From the NCBI RefSeq assembly GCF_021375795.1, contig NZ_JAEIOI010000001.1:1302001-1366000 (forward strand): a stretch of 64,000 nt of DNA, written 5' to 3'. Source of the DNA: Pseudomonas anguilliseptica. Lineage in GTDB: Bacteria > Pseudomonadota > Gammaproteobacteria > Pseudomonadales > Pseudomonadaceae. The stretch's first letter is position 1; each line of letters starts with the position of its first letter. Both the position numbers and the translations under genes were made by a program. Positions 1-8,249 of this stretch are shown piece after piece. The notes beneath the pieces are model-generated. The model made no database searches, was not told the DNA's origin, and saw only the letters and a program-made list of their open reading frames with translations.

Positions 1-342
1 GCGGCAGTTCGCGCCTGTCAGCCCGATCTGGCCGCAGTGGCCCGCTTGCCAGGTTTGGGTCTGCTGATCAGTGCGCCGGGTGAGCAGCATGACTTCGTCT
101 CGCGCTATTTCGCGCCGGCCATTGGTATCGATGAAGACCCGGTGACCGGCTCGACCCACTGCATTCTCACGCCCTATTGGGCGCAGCGCTTGGATAAATC
201 TCGGCTGAGCGCCTTCCAGTGTTCGGCTCGCGGTGGTGAGTTGCACTGTGAGCTGGAAGGCGAGCGGGTGAAAATCGCCGGTGAGGCGTTGCTGGTTGCC
301 AGTGGCCGGCTATTGCTGCCCGCCACGTGGGCTGGGGCTTAA
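1..342 (+). CDS. PhzF-family isomerase, C-terminal part (gene cut by window edge)
   Basis: The reading frame is open from base 1 and ends in TAA at 340-342, so only the last 113 residues are present. The stretch DFVSRYFAPAIGIDEDPVTGSTHC is the typical second half of the PhzF/YddE fold (diaminopimelate-epimerase-like), where a Gly-Ser-Thr turn forms part of the active site. Family members are isomerases, and most chromosomal copies in pseudomonads have unknown substrates. The start and the catalytic glutamate of the first half lie outside the window. The gene converges on the ABC ATPase gene, and the two stop codons overlap by 4 bp. Family call is firm, substrate unknown. Confidence 0.85.
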   Translation, partial: AAVRACQPDLAAVARLPGLGLLISAPGEQHDFVSRYFAPAIGIDEDPVTGSTHCILTPYWAQRLDKSRLSAFQCSARGGELHCELEGERVKIAGEALLVASGRLLLPATWAGA

Positions 343-1445
343 CTGGCGCTGCTGTAGCGGCGCACGCCCGATTCCCCCAGGTTGACCTGGGCAGCGATGC
401 TGCCGGGAGCGGCAAACACCACCAGATGGTCGGCGGCGACACGAATGCCGACCTGCTGGCCGGGCAGGTGGTCGGCGTGGCTGGGGAAGATCGACTCCAG
501 CTGGCTGCCGGTTGGCAGTTGCAGGCGGTACAGGGTTGCCGCACCGAGGAAGGTCTTGCCGACTATCAGGGCTTTCAGGCTGCTGTCCGGGTCATACACG
601 ATATCGTCTGGGCGCAGCAGCACGTCCACCGCACTGCCGGTTGGCCAGGTGTAGGCGCGGTTGCCGCGGATCAGGCCTAGTTCGGTTTGCACGGCATCCG
701 GGCTGAGCAACTGACCGCGAATAAAATAGCCCTGGCCGATAAAGCTGGCGACGAACGGCGTCAGTGGTTCGTGGTAGAGGTTGAAGGGGGTGTCCCACTG
801 CTGCAGCTTGCCCTCATGAAAGACCCCGACATGATCGCTGACGGCGAAGGCTTCTTCTTGGTCATGGGTGACCAGAATCGCGCTGGTGCCGCGTGCCTTG
901 AGGATATCCCGCACCTCGTGGCTGAGACGCCTGCGCAGTTCACCATCCAGGTTGGAAAAGGGCTCGTCGAGCAGCAGCAGTTGCGGCTCTGGCGCCAGGG
1001 CGCGAGCCAGGGCCACACGTTGTTGCTGACCACCAGACAGTTCGTGCGGGTAACGCTTGCCCAGGTGGCCGAGCTTGACCAGCTCCAGCAACTCATGGGT
1101 GATGCGTTCGCAGTTCGGCTGTTTGCGAATGCCGAAGGCAATGTTCTCTGCCACGCTCAGGTGCGGGAACAGTGCGTAATCCTGAAACACCATGCCGATT
1201 CGACGTTTCTCGGGGGCCAGGGTAAAGCCGGCTTTGGAGATGACCTGATCGGCCAGCTGGATTTCGCCTTCCAGCACTGGCTCGAAGCCGGCAATGGCGC
1301 GCAGGGTAGTGGTCTTGCCGCAGCCCGAAGGGCCGAGCAGGCAGCCGATATCGCCGGCATTCAGATGCAGATTAAGGTTCTGCACCACCTTGTGTCCGGG
1401 GTAACCGCAGCTTAGTTCGCGCAGGTTCAGCAGAGGCTGGCTCAT
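339..1445 (-). CDS. ABC transporter ATP-binding protein, FbpC/PotA type
   Basis: A 368-residue importer ATPase. Walker A is GPSGCGKTT at about residues 38-46, followed by a Q-loop ([11 protein letters not shown]), the signature LSGGQQQR, Walker [13 protein letters not shown] and the switch histidine in LVTHDQEEA. The last 120 residues look like the TOBE regulatory domain of iron(III), spermidine and molybdate importers; the long form with SGCGKTT is closest to Fe(III) FbpC-like ATPases. No permease or binding-protein gene lies beside it. Its ATG overlaps the argF stop codon by 4 bp (ATGA), so the two are probably cotranscribed. Function class is certain, substrate is not. Confidence 0.85.
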   Translation of the reverse strand: MSQPLLNLRELSCGYPGHKVVQNLNLHLNAGDIGCLLGPSGCGKTTTLRAIAGFEPVLEGEIQLADQVISKAGFTLAPEKRRIGMVFQDYALFPHLSVAENIAFGIRKQPNCERITHELLELVKLGHLGKRYPHELSGGQQQRVALARALAPEPQLLLLDEPFSNLDGELRRRLSHEVRDILKARGTSAILVTHDQEEAFAVSDHVGVFHEGKLQQWDTPFNLYHEPLTPFVASFIGQGYFIRGQLLSPDAVQTELGLIRGNRAYTWPTGSAVDVLLRPDDIVYDPDSSLKALIVGKTFLGAATLYRLQLPTGSQLESIFPSHADHLPGQQVGIRVAADHLVVFAAPGSIAAQVNLGESGVRRYSSAS

Positions 1446-2362
1446 GCGTGGTGGTACGCCGGTTCAACCAGGAATTCGAGCAGTGCCTTCTGTACATGCA
1501 GGCGGTTTTCAGCTTGATCCCAGGCTGCTGAGCGCGGGTCGTCGAGCAGGTCTTCGCTGATTTCCTCGCCGCGGTGCGCCGGCAGACAGTGCAGGAACAG
1601 CACATCATCGGCGGCCGCATCGAGCAGGGCGCGGTTGACCTGGTAGGGCTGGAACAGCTTGATGCGCTGTGCGGCTTCGTCTTCCTGGCCCATGGAGGCC
1701 CATACATCGGTGCTCACCAGGTGGGCGCCGGCCACTGCCGCGCGTGGATCGCGAACGACCTGCACGCGTTCGCCGGCAGCAGCGAGGAATGTGGCGTTCG
1801 GCTCATAGCCCTCGGGGCAGGCAACGCGCAGCTGGAAGTCGAACTGCATGGCCGCTTCTATATAAGAGTTGCACATGTTATTGCCGTCGCCGACCCAGGC
1901 CACGGTCTTGCCTTTGATGCTGCCGCGATGCTCCTGATAGGTCTGCATGTCGGCCAGCAACTGGCAGGGATGCAGGTCATCGGACAGGCCGTTGATCACC
2001 GGCACGCGCGAGTTGGCGGCAAATTCGGTCAGGGTGCTGTGGGCGAAGGTGCGAATCATCACCGCATCAAGCATGCGCGACATGACGATGGCCGCATCGC
2101 CAATCGGCTCGCCACGGCCCAGCTGGGTGTCACGCGGGGACAGGAAGATGGCCTGGCCGCCGAGCTGGATCATGCCGGCTTCGAACGACAGGCGGGTACG
2201 AGTCGAGGCTTTCTCGAAGATCATGCCCAGTACGCGATTCTTCAGCGGCTCGAACAGTACACCGCGGTTACGCAAGTCCTTCAGCTCCATGCCGCGGCGG
2301 ATCAGCCCCACCAGTTCATCCGGTGTGCAATCCATCAGCGAGAGAAAGTGTCTTGCGCTCAT
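1442..2362 (-). CDS. argF: ornithine carbamoyltransferase (anabolic)
   Basis: Transfers the carbamoyl group from carbamoyl phosphate to ornithine to give citrulline in arginine synthesis, in the cytoplasm. The carbamoyl-phosphate loop [11 protein letters not shown], the HPCQLLAD motif and the ornithine-site [12 protein letters not shown] are all intact. From ATG at 2362 the product is 306 residues, matching Pseudomonas ArgF (MSARHFLSL start). A second ATG at 2365 and a TTG at 2368 are immediately upstream; an AAAAGG ribosome site at about 2371-2377 fits either ATG. The downstream ABC ATPase gene overlaps by 4 bp. Confidence 0.96.
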   Translation of the reverse strand: MSARHFLSLMDCTPDELVGLIRRGMELKDLRNRGVLFEPLKNRVLGMIFEKASTRTRLSFEAGMIQLGGQAIFLSPRDTQLGRGEPIGDAAIVMSRMLDAVMIRTFAHSTLTEFAANSRVPVINGLSDDLHPCQLLADMQTYQEHRGSIKGKTVAWVGDGNNMCNSYIEAAMQFDFQLRVACPEGYEPNATFLAAAGERVQVVRDPRAAVAGAHLVSTDVWASMGQEDEAAQRIKLFQPYQVNRALLDAAADDVLFLHCLPAHRGEEISEDLLDDPRSAAWDQAENRLHVQKALLEFLVEPAYHHA

Positions 2363-2476
2363 CATCAACTACCTTTTGACAGCAGGGCGCAGGTTCAATG
2401 GCCTGGTGAAATGAAAGAAACGGCAGAACCTGCGGCTGGGGGGCCGCACAATGCGACGAAACGGGGAAGTCGCGAT

Positions 2477-2504
2477 CTTATAAGCAAACGCCGATCAGGC
2501 GCAA
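2477..2504 (-). promoter_or_regulatory. candidate sigma-70 promoter for argF
   Basis: Read on the minus strand, TTGCGC (2499-2504) and TATAAG (2477-2482) are separated by 16 bp, about 110 bp upstream of the argF start. The sequence just downstream of the -10 contains two TCGCG/GTCGCA-like steps that could be part of an ArgR operator, but no clear full operator is visible. The 2366-2672 gap otherwise holds only the leader of the divergent oxidoreductase gene. Confidence 0.4.
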
Positions 2505-2672
2505 ATTGCCGGCGGTTTATGGGGCTGTGGGGCGTGGGGCTAGACGCATCTATCGGCTGACCTGATGCTGCGCAATTCACGCCGCGAACCCTGCTGGTGC
2601 AGGTTCTGATCTGCCGACATAGTTCATGCTTTACGGTGCTTTGTGCGCCGAACCAAAACAAGAGGCCCGGCC

Positions 2673-4781
2673 ATGACCAAGACCCTCCACCACCGTGCAT
2701 GCCATCTGTGCGAAGCCATTTGCGGCCTGAGCATTGAAACCGAAGTGCAGGACGACGGTTCCACGCAGATCCGTTCGATCAAGGGCGATGCCCAGGACAG
2801 TTTCAGTCGCGGCCATATCTGTCCCAAAGCCGTGGCATTGCAGGATATTCAGAATGATCCCGATCGCCTGCGTCAGCCGATGCGCCGGGTGGGCAATGAG
2901 TGGCAAGCCATCGACTGGAATGAAGCCTTTGAGCTGGTTGCCGAGCGCCTGAGTGCGATTCAGGCCGCGCATGGGCAGAACGCCGTGGCGGTGTATCAGG
3001 GCAACCCGAGCGTGCACAACTACGGCCTGATGACCCACAGCAACTACTTTCTCGGCCAGTTGAAAACCCGCAACCGCTATTCCGCGACCTCGGTCGACCA
3101 GTTGCCGCATCACCTGACCAGTCACCTGATGTACGGCCATGGCTTGCTGATCCCGATTCCGGATATTGATCACACCGACTTTATGCTGATTCTCGGTGGC
3201 AACCCTCTGGCCTCCAACGGCAGCATCATGACTGTGCCAGATGTGGAGAAGCGCCTGAAGGCCATCCAGAAGCGCGGTGGCAAGCTGGTGGTGGTTGACC
3301 CGCGCCGTAGTGAAACCGCCGCAATTGCTGATCAGCATGTGTTTGTCCGTCCGGGGCAGGATGCCGCGCTGCTGTTCGGCCTGCTCAATACTCTGTTCGA
3401 AGAAAACCTGGGCCGCGCCAGTCATCTGGCCGTCGATGGGCTGGATGAGGTGCGCCAGGCGATTGCCGGCTTTACTGCCGAAGCTATGAGTGCCCGCTGT
3501 GGCGTGCCGGCGCCAACGATTCGCCAGTTGGCACGCGACTTTGCCGCGGCCGAGTCGGCGGTGTGCTACGGCCGCATGGGCGTTTCCACCCAGGCATTTG
3601 GCACGCTGTGTCAGTGGCTGGTGCAACTGATCAACCTGGTCACCGGCAATCTGGATCGAGTGGGCGGTGTGCTGTGCACCGAGCCTGCCGTGGATCTGGT
3701 GGCCTCGACTTCCGGGGGGCATTTCAATCGTTGGCAGAGCCGGGTATCCAGTTTGCCGGAGTACGGCGGTGAATTGCCGGTGTCGGCTCTGGCCGAGGAG
3801 ATGCTCACGGCCGGCGAAGGGCAGATACGGGCACTGGTGACGGTGGCGGGCAATCCGGTGCTGTCCACGCCCAATGGCCGTCAGCTTGAGCAGGCGCTGG
3901 AGGGGCTGGAATTCATGCTCAGCATCGACTTTTACATCAATGAAACCACCCGTTATGCCGACCTGATCCTGCCGCCGACGGCGCCGCTGGAGCACGATCA
4001 CTACGACACCACCTTCAATGTGTTTGCTGTACGTAACGTCACCCGCTTTAACGAGGCAGTATTGGCCAAGCCGGCGGGTGCGCTGCATGACTGGGAGATT
4101 TTCGTCGGTCTGGCCAAAGCCTTTGCCGCCAAGACCGGCGTGGAACTCAAGCCGACCATGGCCCCGGAGCAGATGATCGACATGGGCCTGCGTTTTGGTG
4201 CTTACGGCGACAAGTCGGAACATAAGTTGTCCCTGGCCGCGTTGCGTGAGCACCCCCATGGCCTCGATCTGGGCGCACTCAAACCCAACCTGGCCAGTCG
4301 TCTGAAAACCGCCAATAAGCAGGTAGTGGCGGCTCCAGCGGTGATCATGGCTGACCTACCGCGTTTTGCCGAACAGCCGACGGCCAAGGCTGACGAGTTG
4401 CTATTGATTGGCCGTCGTCACGTGCGCAGCAATAACTCCTGGATGCACAACTATCACCGCCTGGTAAAAGGCAAACCCCGTCATCAGTTGCTGATGCATC
4501 CGGCGGACCTAAGTCAGCGCGGGCTGAGCGATGGCCAGTTGGTGCGGGTGCGCTCGCGGGTGGGGGTGATCGAGGTGGAAGTGGCGGCGAGCGATGAAAT
4601 GATGGCAGGGGTGGTCAGTCTGCCGCATGGTTGGGGGCATGCGCGGCCGGGCGTGCAGATGGCGATTGCCAGCGAGCAACCAGGTGCCAGTGCCAATGAC
4701 CTGACCGATGAGCGGCAGCTTGATGCTCTGTCCGGCAATGCGGCATTGAATGGTGTGCCGGTACAGGTTGAGGCTGCTTGA
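2673..4781 (+). CDS. molybdopterin-dependent oxidoreductase with N-terminal 4Fe-4S site
   Basis: A 702-residue member of the DMSO-reductase/formate-dehydrogenase superfamily. The N-terminus has CX2CX3C (C10, C13, C17) and a fourth cysteine in GHICPKA (C50), the classic 4Fe-4S ligand set. Then come the molybdopterin domains (LGGNPLASNGS, GNPVLSTPNG, RYADLILPPTAPLEHDH) and a C-terminal Mopterin-binding barrel (LLIGRRHVRSNNSWMHN). There is no Tat signal, so it should be cytoplasmic. No electron-transfer subunit is adjacent. ATG 2673 was chosen because AGAGG lies 7 bases upstream; an in-frame GTG at 2643 has no such site. Substrate cannot be assigned. Confidence 0.88.
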   Translation: MTKTLHHRACHLCEAICGLSIETEVQDDGSTQIRSIKGDAQDSFSRGHICPKAVALQDIQNDPDRLRQPMRRVGNEWQAIDWNEAFELVAERLSAIQAAHGQNAVAVYQGNPSVHNYGLMTHSNYFLGQLKTRNRYSATSVDQLPHHLTSHLMYGHGLLIPIPDIDHTDFMLILGGNPLASNGSIMTVPDVEKRLKAIQKRGGKLVVVDPRRSETAAIADQHVFVRPGQDAALLFGLLNTLFEENLGRASHLAVDGLDEVRQAIAGFTAEAMSARCGVPAPTIRQLARDFAAAESAVCYGRMGVSTQAFGTLCQWLVQLINLVTGNLDRVGGVLCTEPAVDLVASTSGGHFNRWQSRVSSLPEYGGELPVSALAEEMLTAGEGQIRALVTVAGNPVLSTPNGRQLEQALEGLEFMLSIDFYINETTRYADLILPPTAPLEHDHYDTTFNVFAVRNVTRFNEAVLAKPAGALHDWEIFVGLAKAFAAKTGVELKPTMAPEQMIDMGLRFGAYGDKSEHKLSLAALREHPHGLDLGALKPNLASRLKTANKQVVAAPAVIMADLPRFAEQPTAKADELLLIGRRHVRSNNSWMHNYHRLVKGKPRHQLLMHPADLSQRGLSDGQLVRVRSRVGVIEVEVAASDEMMAGVVSLPHGWGHARPGVQMAIASEQPGASANDLTDERQLDALSGNAALNGVPVQVEAA

Positions 4782-4818
4782 GCAGGTCTTATCTGGCTTG
4801 AGGAAAGTGCCTGGGAAG

Positions 4819-4841
4819 GCCGAGCATTGCGCTCGGCTTTT
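4819..4841 (+). terminator. rho-independent terminator after the molybdopterin oxidoreductase
   Basis: GCCGAGC (4819-4825) and GCTCGGC (4831-4837) form a 7-bp stem with a 5-base loop, followed by TTTTC. It stands 38 bp after the oxidoreductase stop and just before the grxD leader (TACAAT at 4845-4850 may be the grxD -10). Confidence 0.7.
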
Positions 4842-4901
4842 CGCTACAATGCCGCCACCGTGCCGACCCGTGAGTCGGGAAGTTAAGTCCTGAGGTGCCC
4901 A

Positions 4902-5228
4902 ATGGATATCATCGAAACCATCAAAGAGCAGATCGCCAACAACACCGTTCTGCTGTACATGAAAGGCTCGCCGAACGCTCCGCAGTGCGGCTTTTCCTCC
5001 AAGGCTGCGCAGGTTGTGATGGCTTGTGGTGAGAAATTCGCCTACGTCGACATTCTGCAAAACCCGGAAATCCGCGCCAATCTGCCCAAATATGCCAACT
5101 GGCCAACCTTCCCGCAGCTGTGGGTCGGTGGTGAGCTGGTCGGTGGCAGCGACATCCTGGTGGAAATGTTCGAAAAGGGTGAGCTGCAAACCCTGATCAA
5201 GGACGCAGCACAGAAGGCCGGTGCCTGA
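4902..5228 (+). CDS. grxD: monothiol glutaredoxin Grx4 family
   Basis: A 108-residue CGFS-type glutaredoxin. The active-site C29-G-F-S follows the KGSPNAPQ loop, and NWPTFPQLWVGGELVGGSDI provides the cis-Pro and glutathione-binding residues. Proteins of this family bind a bridging 2Fe-2S cluster with glutathione and deliver or sense Fe-S clusters rather than acting as general disulfide reductases. The neighbourhood with bfr and bfd makes a small iron-handling cluster. It is flanked by terminators on both sides, so it is likely transcribed alone. Confidence 0.96.
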   Translation: MDIIETIKEQIANNTVLLYMKGSPNAPQCGFSSKAAQVVMACGEKFAYVDILQNPEIRANLPKYANWPTFPQLWVGGELVGGSDILVEMFEKGELQTLIKDAAQKAGA

Positions 5229-5244
5229 CTCGTCAGCTGTCCTG

Positions 5245-5271
5245 AAAAACCCCGCGCTGGCGGGGTTTTTT
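5245..5271 (+). terminator. rho-independent terminator of grxD
   Basis: CCCCGC (5250-5255) and GCGGGG (5260-5265) form a GC stem with a GCTG loop, preceded by five A and followed by six T. It begins 17 bp after the grxD stop. Confidence 0.9.
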
Positions 5272-5295
5272 GTGCCTGTTGAACCGAGTGAAATA

Positions 5296-5323
5296 AAAAC
5301 GGGAGCCCATGGGCTCCCGTTTT
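5296..5323 (-). terminator. bidirectional terminator between grxD and bfr
   Basis: A perfect 28-nt palindrome: AAAACGGGAGCCC joined directly to its reverse complement. With A and T runs on both ends it can terminate in either direction; placed 23 bp after the bfr stop, it should serve bfr on the minus strand and back up the grxD terminator. Confidence 0.85.
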
Positions 5324-5345
5324 CAGTTGTGCGCGTGGGCGGAGG

Positions 5346-5816
5346 TTATTCGTCCATCTGCGATTGCAGGTAGTTTTGCAGGCCCACTGCTTCGATCAGG
5401 CTGAGCTGGGTTTCCAGCCAGTCGATGTGGTCTTCTTCGGAGCAGAGGATTTCTTCAAGCAGTTCGCGGCTTGCGTAGTCGCCGATGCTTTCGCAGTAGG
5501 CAATCGCCGCTTTCAGATCAATATGCGCCTTATGTTCGATCTTCAGGTCGCATTCGAGCATTTCCTTGGTGTTTTCACCGATCAGGATCTTGCCGAGATC
5601 TTGCAGGTTCGGCAGGCCTTCGAGAAACAGGATGCGCTTGATCAGCTTGTCCGCGTGCTTCATCTCGTCGATGGATTCGTGATACTCGTGCTCGCCGAGT
5701 TTCTTCAGGCCCCAGTCCTCGTACATGCGTGCGTGCAGGAAGTACTGGTTGATCGCGACCAGCTCGTTACCGAGGATCTTGTTCAGATGCTGGATGACTT
5801 TCTTGTCGCCTTTCAT
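5346..5816 (-). CDS. bfr: haem-binding bacterioferritin, BfrB type
   Basis: A 156-residue iron-storage subunit that assembles into a 24-mer. All di-iron ferroxidase ligands are present at standard positions: E18, E51, H54, E94, E127 and H130, with Y25 nearby. M52 is the inter-subunit haem ligand, which distinguishes this from the haem-free FtnA/BfrA type. The N-terminus [15 protein letters not shown] and the C-terminal NYLQSQMDE match Pseudomonas BfrB. The gene lies just downstream of bfd on the same strand but is separated from it by a terminator, so the two have independent promoters. Confidence 0.96.
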   Translation of the reverse strand: MKGDKKVIQHLNKILGNELVAINQYFLHARMYEDWGLKKLGEHEYHESIDEMKHADKLIKRILFLEGLPNLQDLGKILIGENTKEMLECDLKIEHKAHIDLKAAIAYCESIGDYASRELLEEILCSEEDHIDWLETQLSLIEAVGLQNYLQSQMDE

Positions 5817-5908
5817 GTCTGCGCCTGCCTTGCAAGGTGAGTTAGCTCCAAATTCTGGGCCGATGATTTTCGACTGTCAAACCTAAGTGGTTGAATCCAA
5901 AGCTAAAA

Positions 5909-5921
5909 TTAATATGAATGC
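5909..5921 (-). promoter_or_regulatory. motif shared by the bfr and bfd upstream regions
   Basis: TTAATATGAATGC here, about 95 bp upstream of bfr, matches TTAATGAGAATGC at 6354-6366 upstream of bfd in 11 of 13 positions. The bfd copy is embedded in a Fur-like box. The shared sequence could be a common iron-responsive operator, but this copy is not itself a good Fur box. Confidence 0.3.
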
Positions 5922-6046
5922 GAATGTTTAAGTTCTGCATCTTGGCGCTAAGGTATTGAATTAAAGGTATAAAAAATACCGGGCGGCATTTCTAACGTTG
6001 CCGCAGCGATGACTCGAAGGTTGGCTGCTTGTAGATGTCCGGCCAT

Positions 6047-6073
6047 AAAAAAACCGGACGCGAGGTCCGGTTT
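6047..6073 (-). terminator. rho-independent terminator of bfd
   Basis: On the minus strand AAACCGGAC and GTCCGGTTT pair around a 5-base loop and run into TTTTTTT. It starts 17 bp after the bfd stop codon and isolates bfd from bfr. Confidence 0.88.
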
Positions 6074-6089
6074 CTAAATGCTGATGAAA

Positions 6090-6308
6090 TCAGGCGGCGA
6101 CGAAACTTGCCGGATAGGCGAGGACGGCCTGGCTGCTCTGCACTTCACTGAGGGTTTCACGTACGACCTGCTTGGCCAGGCAAGCGCATTTGCCGCACTG
6201 ACTGGCGACGCCAAGGGTGGCCCGTACATCACGGTAGCTGCAGCAGCCTTCGTAGATGGCTTCGCGAATCTGACCGTCAGTTACACCTTCGCAGAGACAG
6301 ACGTACAT
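6090..6308 (-). CDS. bfd: bacterioferritin-associated ferredoxin
   Basis: A 72-residue 2Fe-2S protein. The four cluster cysteines are C4, C6, C38 and C41 in the BFD pattern CxC...CGKC. In P. aeruginosa, Bfd docks on BfrB near the haem and passes electrons that release stored iron when iron is scarce; the adjacent bfr gene here is the matching BfrB type. Length is typical. A Fur-like box 50 bp upstream fits the known strong induction of bfd under iron limitation. Confidence 0.95.
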   Translation of the reverse strand: MYVCLCEGVTDGQIREAIYEGCCSYRDVRATLGVASQCGKCACLAKQVVRETLSEVQSSQAVLAYPASFVAA

Positions 6309-6357
6309 GATTGATGCTCGTGGCAGGCAGTTAAGATGCGAAAGATACTAATGTTAA

Positions 6358-6372
6358 TGAGAATGCTTGTCA
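6358..6372 (-). promoter_or_regulatory. Fur-like box upstream of bfd
   Basis: TGAGAATGCTTGTCA matches the 7-1-7 Fur consensus TGATAATnATTATCA at 11 of 14 defined positions. It lies 50 bp upstream of the bfd ATG, where it would overlap the promoter. Fur repression of bfd is established in other pseudomonads. Confidence 0.6.
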
Positions 6373-6479
6373 AAACTGAATGTGATTGTCTGATGAGTGG
6401 TGTGTTTGCGCCTGCGATATCTTCTTAAACAGTCAGTGCAGCATGTTGTTCATGGGAGGTGGCAACAACAGCGGGGCCG

Positions 6480-6523
6480 TTGCCGCTTTGCTTGCCAGTA
6501 GCGGAAAGCCTTTGCCGCTTTGC
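6480..6523. repeat. direct repeat of a 12-mer upstream of the flgB promoter
   Basis: TTGCCGCTTTGC occurs exactly at 6480-6491 and 6512-6523, 32 bp apart, that is about three helical turns, and 57-100 bp upstream of the -24 element of flgB. Position and phasing suit an enhancer for a sigma-54 activator such as FleQ, but the motif is not a FleQ site that I can recognise. Confidence 0.45.
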
Positions 6524-6579
6524 CGCTAAAATTGCTTCGATATTCAAATAAAACATTGAAATATAAATAAAAAATAAAA

Positions 6580-6596
6580 TGGCACACGCCTTGCTT
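6580..6596 (+). promoter_or_regulatory. sigma-54 promoter of flgBCDE
   Basis: TGGCACACGCCTTGCTT keeps the invariant GG (-24) and GC (-12) with exactly 10 bases between them and agrees closely with TGGCACGN4TTGCT. It lies 50 bp upstream of the flgB ATG. In P. aeruginosa flgB is a FleQ/RpoN-dependent class II gene. Confidence 0.88.
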
Positions 6597-6645
6597 ATGG
6601 TCTTGCACGGAAAACAGCAACGCCAACTGGCAAAGGTTTCTGACC

Positions 6646-7053
6646 ATGAGCATCAGCTTCAATCGGGCACTCGGTATTCACGAACAGGCACTGGGCTTTC
6701 GCGCTCAGCGTGCCGAAGTGTTGGCCAACAACATCGCCAACGCAGACACGCCGCACTACAAGGCGCGTGACCTTGAATTCGCCAGCGTGCTGGCCGAGCA
6801 GAGTGCCAAGAGTCAGCGTGGCCAGGTCAGCCTGAACCGCACTAACAGCCAGCATATCCCGGCTGATGGTGTGGCAATGGGCGACGCCAGCCTGGCGTAC
6901 CGCACGCCGTTGCATCCATCGATTGATCAGAACACCGTCGACCTGCAGATCGAGCAGTCCAACTACGCCGAGAACTCGGTGCAGTTCCAGGCCAGCTTCA
7001 CCTTTCTCAACAGTAAGTTCAAAGGGCTGGTCAACGCCCTGCGCGGCGAATAA
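6646..7053 (+). CDS. flgB: flagellar proximal rod protein FlgB
   Basis: Builds the proximal rod that joins the MS ring to the distal rod. The 135-residue protein has the FlgB N-terminal motif LANNIANADTPHYKARDLEF near residues 27-46 and a short C-terminal helix for axial packing. It is secreted through the flagellar export apparatus without a cleaved signal. It is the first gene of flgBCDE, 50 bp after a sigma-54 promoter, and is followed by flgC after 15 bp. Confidence 0.97.
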   Translation: MSISFNRALGIHEQALGFRAQRAEVLANNIANADTPHYKARDLEFASVLAEQSAKSQRGQVSLNRTNSQHIPADGVAMGDASLAYRTPLHPSIDQNTVDLQIEQSNYAENSVQFQASFTFLNSKFKGLVNALRGE

Positions 7054-7068
7054 CAGGAGCCTGATGCC

Positions 7069-7512
7069 ATGTCACTTGCCAGTGTTTTCAATATCGCCGG
7101 AATGGGGATGAGCGCGCAGAGCACTCGCTTGAACACCATCTCCAGCAACATTGCCAACGCCGAGACGGTTTCCTCGAGCATTGATCAGACCTACCGCGCG
7201 CGCCATCCGGTGTTTGCCACGGTGTTCCAGTCGGCGCAGGGCGGTGACCGTGGTTCGTTGTTTGCCGATCAGGACAATGCCGGGGTTGGCGTTCAGGTAC
7301 TTGGCGTGGTCGAGGACCAGAGCACCCTGATGCCGCGCTACGAGCCGAACCACCCATCCGCAGATGAAAACGGCTACGTCTACTACCCCAACGTCAATGT
7401 GGTGGAAGAGATGGCAGACATGATCTCTGCCAGCCGGGCCTTTCAGACCAATACCGAAATGATGAACACCGCCAAGCAGATGATGCAGCGCGTGCTGACC
7501 CTCGGTCAGTAA
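7069..7512 (+). CDS. flgC: flagellar proximal rod protein FlgC
   Basis: A 147-residue rod subunit stacked on FlgB. The N-terminal helix SVFNIAGMGMSAQSTRLNTISSNIANAET carries the rod/hook family signature, and the C-terminus has NVVEEMADMISASRAFQTN, the conserved FlgC terminal helix. Preceded by AGGAGC nine bases before ATG and closely linked to flgB and flgD in one operon. Confidence 0.97.
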   Translation: MSLASVFNIAGMGMSAQSTRLNTISSNIANAETVSSSIDQTYRARHPVFATVFQSAQGGDRGSLFADQDNAGVGVQVLGVVEDQSTLMPRYEPNHPSADENGYVYYPNVNVVEEMADMISASRAFQTNTEMMNTAKQMMQRVLTLGQ

Positions 7513-7537
7513 GCCAGCGGATAAGGAGCGCAGACCT

Positions 7538-8206
7538 ATGAGCACTGTTGGCGATGTAGCCGGTTCGGTACTGGATAAATACCAGATCAAGAACGAGACC
7601 AAGACGAACAAGGACCTCGGCAAGAATGAGTTTCTCAACCTGCTGGTGGCCCAGTTGAATAACCAGAACCCCCTGGAGCCGCAAGGCAATGGCGAGTTTA
7701 TCGCCCAGCTGGCGCAGTTCAGCCAGGTGGAGGGGATCGAGAAGTTGAACACCAGCATGGGCTCGCTGCTCACCGGTTATCAGTCTTCCCAGGCGTTGCA
7801 GGCTTCGTCTCTGGTCGGGCGCAAGGTCATTGTCCCGAGCGACAAGGCGGTGGTTGATACCAGTGAAAGCTTCAAGGCCAGCCTGGTGCTGCCGGTCAGT
7901 AGCAGCAACGTGTACGTGAATATCTACGACAAGGCCGGTTCAGTGGTCAGTCGGGTCAATCTGGGTGAGCAGGCTGCCGGCAATGTCAGCTTTATCTGGG
8001 ATGGCAAAGATGCCAGCGGCAATGTGTTGCCGCCTGGCACCTACAAGTTCGAAGCACAGGCTACCTACGCCGATGGCACCAAGGGCCTCTACACCTTGCT
8101 GCCGGCCAACGTCGACAGTGTGACCCTGGGCGGCAAAGAGTTGATGTTGAACCTGGCAGGGCTCGGCAGTGTGCCGATGTCGCAAGTGCAGGTCATTGGT
8201 CAGTAA
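7538..8206 (+). CDS. flgD: hook capping/scaffold protein FlgD
   Basis: A 222-residue cap that sits on the growing hook, guides FlgE polymerisation and is then discarded. The N-terminal segment KNEFLNLLVAQLNNQNPLEPQGNGEFIAQLAQFSQVEG is the FlgD export/capping motif, followed by a FlgD Ig-like domain (FIWDGKDASGNVLPPGTYKFEA) and Tudor-like fold. AAGGAG precedes the ATG. Length is normal for the genus. Confidence 0.96.
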   Translation: MSTVGDVAGSVLDKYQIKNETKTNKDLGKNEFLNLLVAQLNNQNPLEPQGNGEFIAQLAQFSQVEGIEKLNTSMGSLLTGYQSSQALQASSLVGRKVIVPSDKAVVDTSESFKASLVLPVSSSNVYVNIYDKAGSVVSRVNLGEQAAGNVSFIWDGKDASGNVLPPGTYKFEAQATYADGTKGLYTLLPANVDSVTLGGKELMLNLAGLGSVPMSQVQVIGQ

Positions 8207-8249
8207 CTAACAGGTTTTAACCGCCGGTTGCCCGGCAAAGGAGTCTTCC

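Larger units (their letters stand above)
6309..6645. other. divergent intergenic region between bfd and flgB
   Basis: A 337-bp gap with no gene. Left to right it holds the Fur-like box of bfd (6358-6372), a GC-rich part with a repeated 12-mer TTGCCGCTTTGC (6480-6523), an AT-rich tract (about 6535-6580, almost free of G and C) and the sigma-54 promoter of flgB (6580-6596). The AT-rich stretch directly upstream of the -24 element would suit DNA bending by IHF or FleQ contact. Confidence 0.7.

Noticed and set aside
1574..2560. A 328-residue open frame opposite argF.
   Set aside because: High-GC antisense shadow; argF on the other strand has all catalytic motifs.
2631..4259. A 542-residue open frame antisense to the molybdopterin oxidoreductase gene.
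   Set aside because: It mirrors the codon bias of the real gene, has no family signature and lies wholly within a gene with full motifs.
5296..5323. The 28-nt palindrome taken as a REP-type mobile repeat.
   Set aside because: Single copy in the window, with A/T runs on both ends and next to two gene ends: a bidirectional terminator explains it better.
5909..5930. Fur box upstream of bfr.
   Set aside because: Only scattered matches to the 7-1-7 consensus; kept only as a shared motif with low confidence.
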